From: Mesostigma viride
Lineage: Eukaryota > Streptophyta > Mesostigmatophyceae > Mesostigmatales > Mesostigmataceae
Assembly (NCBI GenBank): GCA_009746045.1
Contig: RPFO01000115.1
Span: forward strand, 885,234 to 949,233
Reading direction: 5' to 3'
Length of the DNA stretch: 64,000 nt
Position numbers and translations under genes: made by a program. This document shows, in pieces, positions 60,701-64,000 of this stretch (positions are counted from its first letter, which is position 1; the number at the start of each line of letters is the position of its first letter). Under the pieces are notes generated by a model. It was not told the DNA's origin and did no database searches. It saw nothing but the letters and a program-made list of their open reading frames with translations.

Positions 60701-62128
60701 GCAACCGTGCGGGGTGTGACCTTGGGGGTTGGTGCACCTGCTGTGTGCCGCAGGCGGATGCTAGGCACGCTGCCAGCGCGGGCACTAAACAGCAGGTAGC
60801 TGACAGCTGCGGTGGAATAGCGACAGAGAAGATGGGGCATGTGTAACAACAGCCCGATCAACCTACACCAGAAATGCCCCCATGGACCTACCTCCGGTAG
60901 ATGATGGCTGGCGCTCTGCGCAGTGCATACCCGAACAAGGTGGCCTGCATGCACCATGGCCAGCGCCACAACATGGCATGTCAGAGCGCATGCACCCAGG
61001 TTACCCAGTGCATGGTTAGGGTTCATGTTACTGTCAAGCGAGGCAGCGCACAGGCCATGGTTAGGGTTCAGGTTACTGTCAAGTGAGGCAGCGCACAGGC
61101 CATGGTGCAGCAAGGAAGGACACGATGAGGAAAAGAGCCACCTGTCCGCCAGTTTGCGTGGTTTGGACGAATCCTTGGAGTGTATGACTTTATAAAGGGC
61201 AGAACATTCATCGTGGCTGTCAGGATGCATGCTTTCTGGCGTCAGTTGCATCGGGGAATTGCACTGGCAAACGGAACTTATGAGGCAGGGGGGTGGGTGG
61301 AGGTGCGGAGGAGAAATAAGCAAAGCAAGCTTGGAAGACTCCTTTTTTGTTGACGTGGTTGGCTGGTTGCTTGCTTATAGCACCAGCTCATATGGCATAA
61401 TGTCGAGAAGTATTTTCCAGGGCAGACGGGATGCTGCAACCCTCCACCATTCAGTAGTAGTGGTACCCCACGCTGCCCCCACACTGCCCCTGCGATGGCG
61501 CACGCAACGTCGGCATCCTCCCGCAGCTTCACAACAGATACTACCATGGCATGTAAATTGATTGAACAAGAATGGACATGTTCACAACCAGGGTCGTGCA
61601 ACCGTGCTAGCACAGTGCTTGTGCACCGCTACAGAAGCCATCAGTGTGTAAGGATGAAAAAGCTGCAAGCGACGACGATGGATGATCGCTGTAAAAAAGA
61701 AGGGGGAAGAAGGACAGGCTGGGCCATGTTCGCCCAAGACAAAATGTACGTGTGGGCACACCTGCAGTGTATGGCGTTGGTGGAACGAAGTGTGATAGAT
61801 GTTTTATGTGGGGCGATTTGCCTGGACTATGTGTTAATCGCCGCGCTATCCTTATGACATTAACAATAATGACACTTACCATTAGTCCACTTGTCGCTGT
61901 CAATGACGACGGATTGAAAGCGCGAATACTTTGGCATCGCTGCACTAAGTAGTCGTTCAAATGGTTATGCTGGTAGAGCAAGTACGGGTTTTCAGCGATG
62001 GCTTTACGGTAGTAGACATTCCACACCTGAATCAACACTGCGACTGACAGGATGGCAACTGCGGCCCAAAATAAATATGCATACATGCCGGCAAGGCCTA
62101 GATCCGGCATGGCAGCAAGCGCTTGCAT
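51706..62128 (-). CDS. Membrane-anchored alpha/beta hydrolase, ABHD1/2/3-EMB8-YheT family, 11 exons
   Basis: A serine hydrolase of the lipase/esterase-like ABHD family; the substrate cannot be inferred. Minus-strand exons: 62128-61880, 60944-60892, 60160-60078, 59326-59257, 57735-57678, 56171-56083, 55613-55559, 55227-54989, 54385-54316, 53157-53083, 52512-51706 (TGA). All phases close, giving 615 aa. One N-terminal membrane helix lies at ~15-36. Core motifs follow in family order: ATLFGYALRR, DDGGDVALDW, VLHGLSGSSEENYIRSF (~131-150), VVYNRRG, HGDTADLF, nucleophile elbow GFSAGSN (Ser207), ISNGFDL, NAVDD (Asp332/333) and TKHGGHMGW (His362). The triad is therefore complete. From ~385 to the end there is a 230-aa tail not seen in usual family members, first His-rich and then Gly/Ser/Pro-rich and probably disordered. 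ATG at 62128 precedes the hydrophobic helix; upstream TTG codons are not used. Confidence 0.9.
53677..53809. repeat. 30-bp tandem repeat, about 4 copies, hydrolase intron 9
   Basis: Unit ACATACAGGGCAAACGCTAT followed by ACTAGCTGGG, period 30, nearly identical copies. Confidence 0.93.
58058..58704. repeat. 36-bp minisatellite, 18 copies, hydrolase intron 4
   Basis: The unit begins TTGCCAGTATCTGCATGGAG and ends GGATTCGGGGGCAG. Copies look identical. It lies between exon 4 (59257) and exon 5 (57735). The period is a multiple of three and the unit has no stop in any of the six frames. Confidence 0.95.
60013..60085 (-). repeat. Triplicated 29-bp segment carrying the exon 3 splice donor
   Basis: TGCTTACTTGTGGGGACGGA occurs at 60013, 60042 and 60071 (period 29), with a weaker relative at 59969. 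On the gene strand each copy presents CCCCACAA then GTAAGC. The copy at 60071 is the donor that keeps the hydrolase frame. Use of either downstream copy would add 29 or 58 nt and shift the frame. Confidence 0.85.
61005..61111. repeat. About 52-bp direct duplication, hydrolase intron 1
   Basis: CATGGTTAGGGTTCAGGTTA ... GCGCACAGGC repeated twice with two substitutions. Confidence 0.85.
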
Positions 62129-62619
62129 TGTCGCGATCTTCAAGCTGCAACGGTCGCCTGCGTAGTGCTCGTAATCCAGCAGCCACCGAGCATGTCCTAG
62201 CTAGAGGCACCCATGTAGTTGATGCCGCGTTTAGTGCGCACGTCACCCTACTGCCAACACGGCACGCGTGACACAGAGCAAACTCCGCATTCATGTTCCA
62301 TCATGATGCCAAAGCAGGCAAACAATACGTTGCTTTATCATTAGCATAGCATATCAGCAGGTCCGCCATATGCATTGAATGTTCTTCTTCATAGGTGTTG
62401 TTTTTTGGGTGTGGTAATATAAAAGTGTAGGTAACGTGCGTGGAAATGCCCAGAATGTGGACAACGATGCAGACAGGCACCATATATTATGCGTCCAGCT
62501 GTCGGACCGATCGTGGCTCACTACGGCGTCCAGCTGCGCAAGGCGCGCGCGTGTGGCCAAGTGGCAGGGCACACCGCGTTTGTTTCCATTTGCCAACCGC
62601 CACGGTCACTAGCTGAGCT

Positions 62620-62620
<1 letters not shown>
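62129..62620. other. Upstream region of the hydrolase gene
   Basis: Promoter and 5' UTR expected on the minus strand. No recognisable element or second gene. Confidence 0.35.

Positions 62621-64000
<1,380 letters not shown>

Overview
The window reads as nuclear DNA of a GC-rich eukaryote, most likely a chlorophyte (green) alga. It has many short exons, donors of the GTGCGT/GTACGT/GTGAGT type, acceptors mostly ending in GCAG or CCAG, and a THO6 protein that is plant-like in motif order. Tandem arrays, LINE and SINE debris are abundant. There is no operon structure and no prokaryotic signal. The species cannot be fixed from the sequence.

Three intron-rich protein genes could be assembled exon by exon, with splice phase agreeing at every junction. 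(1) 3465-19977, minus: a striatin-family protein, the scaffold of STRIPAK kinase/phosphatase complexes, about 1036 aa in 11 exons. (2) 32091-41833, plus: a THO complex subunit 6 homologue (THOC6; plant THO6/DWA1), a WD40 protein of mRNA export, 416 aa in 11 exons. (3) 51706-62128, minus: a membrane-anchored alpha/beta hydrolase of the ABHD1/2/3-EMB8-YheT family, 615 aa in 11 exons, with a complete Ser-Asp-His triad and a long His-rich tail. I see no functional link between the three.

Most of the rest is repeat. Inside the striatin gene there is a 31-bp minisatellite, a hexanucleotide array and a 6.2-kb intron made of G-run/C-run DNA with a mirror-like inverted organisation around 17,320. Between genes 1 and 2 lie a 7-bp satellite (22.07-23.83 kb), a 15-bp satellite (24.53-26.26 kb) and retroelement pieces. 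Between genes 2 and 3 lie a 53-bp satellite (42.31-43.11 kb), LINE reverse transcriptase and ORF1 remnants, and a 1.12-kb near-perfect palindrome (44804-45927). Gene 3 carries an 18-copy 36-bp minisatellite in an intron. The right edge is a (CAA)n tract of nearly 1.2 kb that runs out of the window.

Small retroelement 3' ends recur. They share a short hairpin around GACTCCCCAACGGG and a (TTAA)n tail, and two copies show clear 12-bp target-site duplications. A tRNA-like SINE is present in two near-complete copies and one partial copy. Stretches at 19978-22060, 26256-29110, 29853-32090 and 50880-51705 hold no gene I can name; coding-like fragments there are flagged as unresolved.
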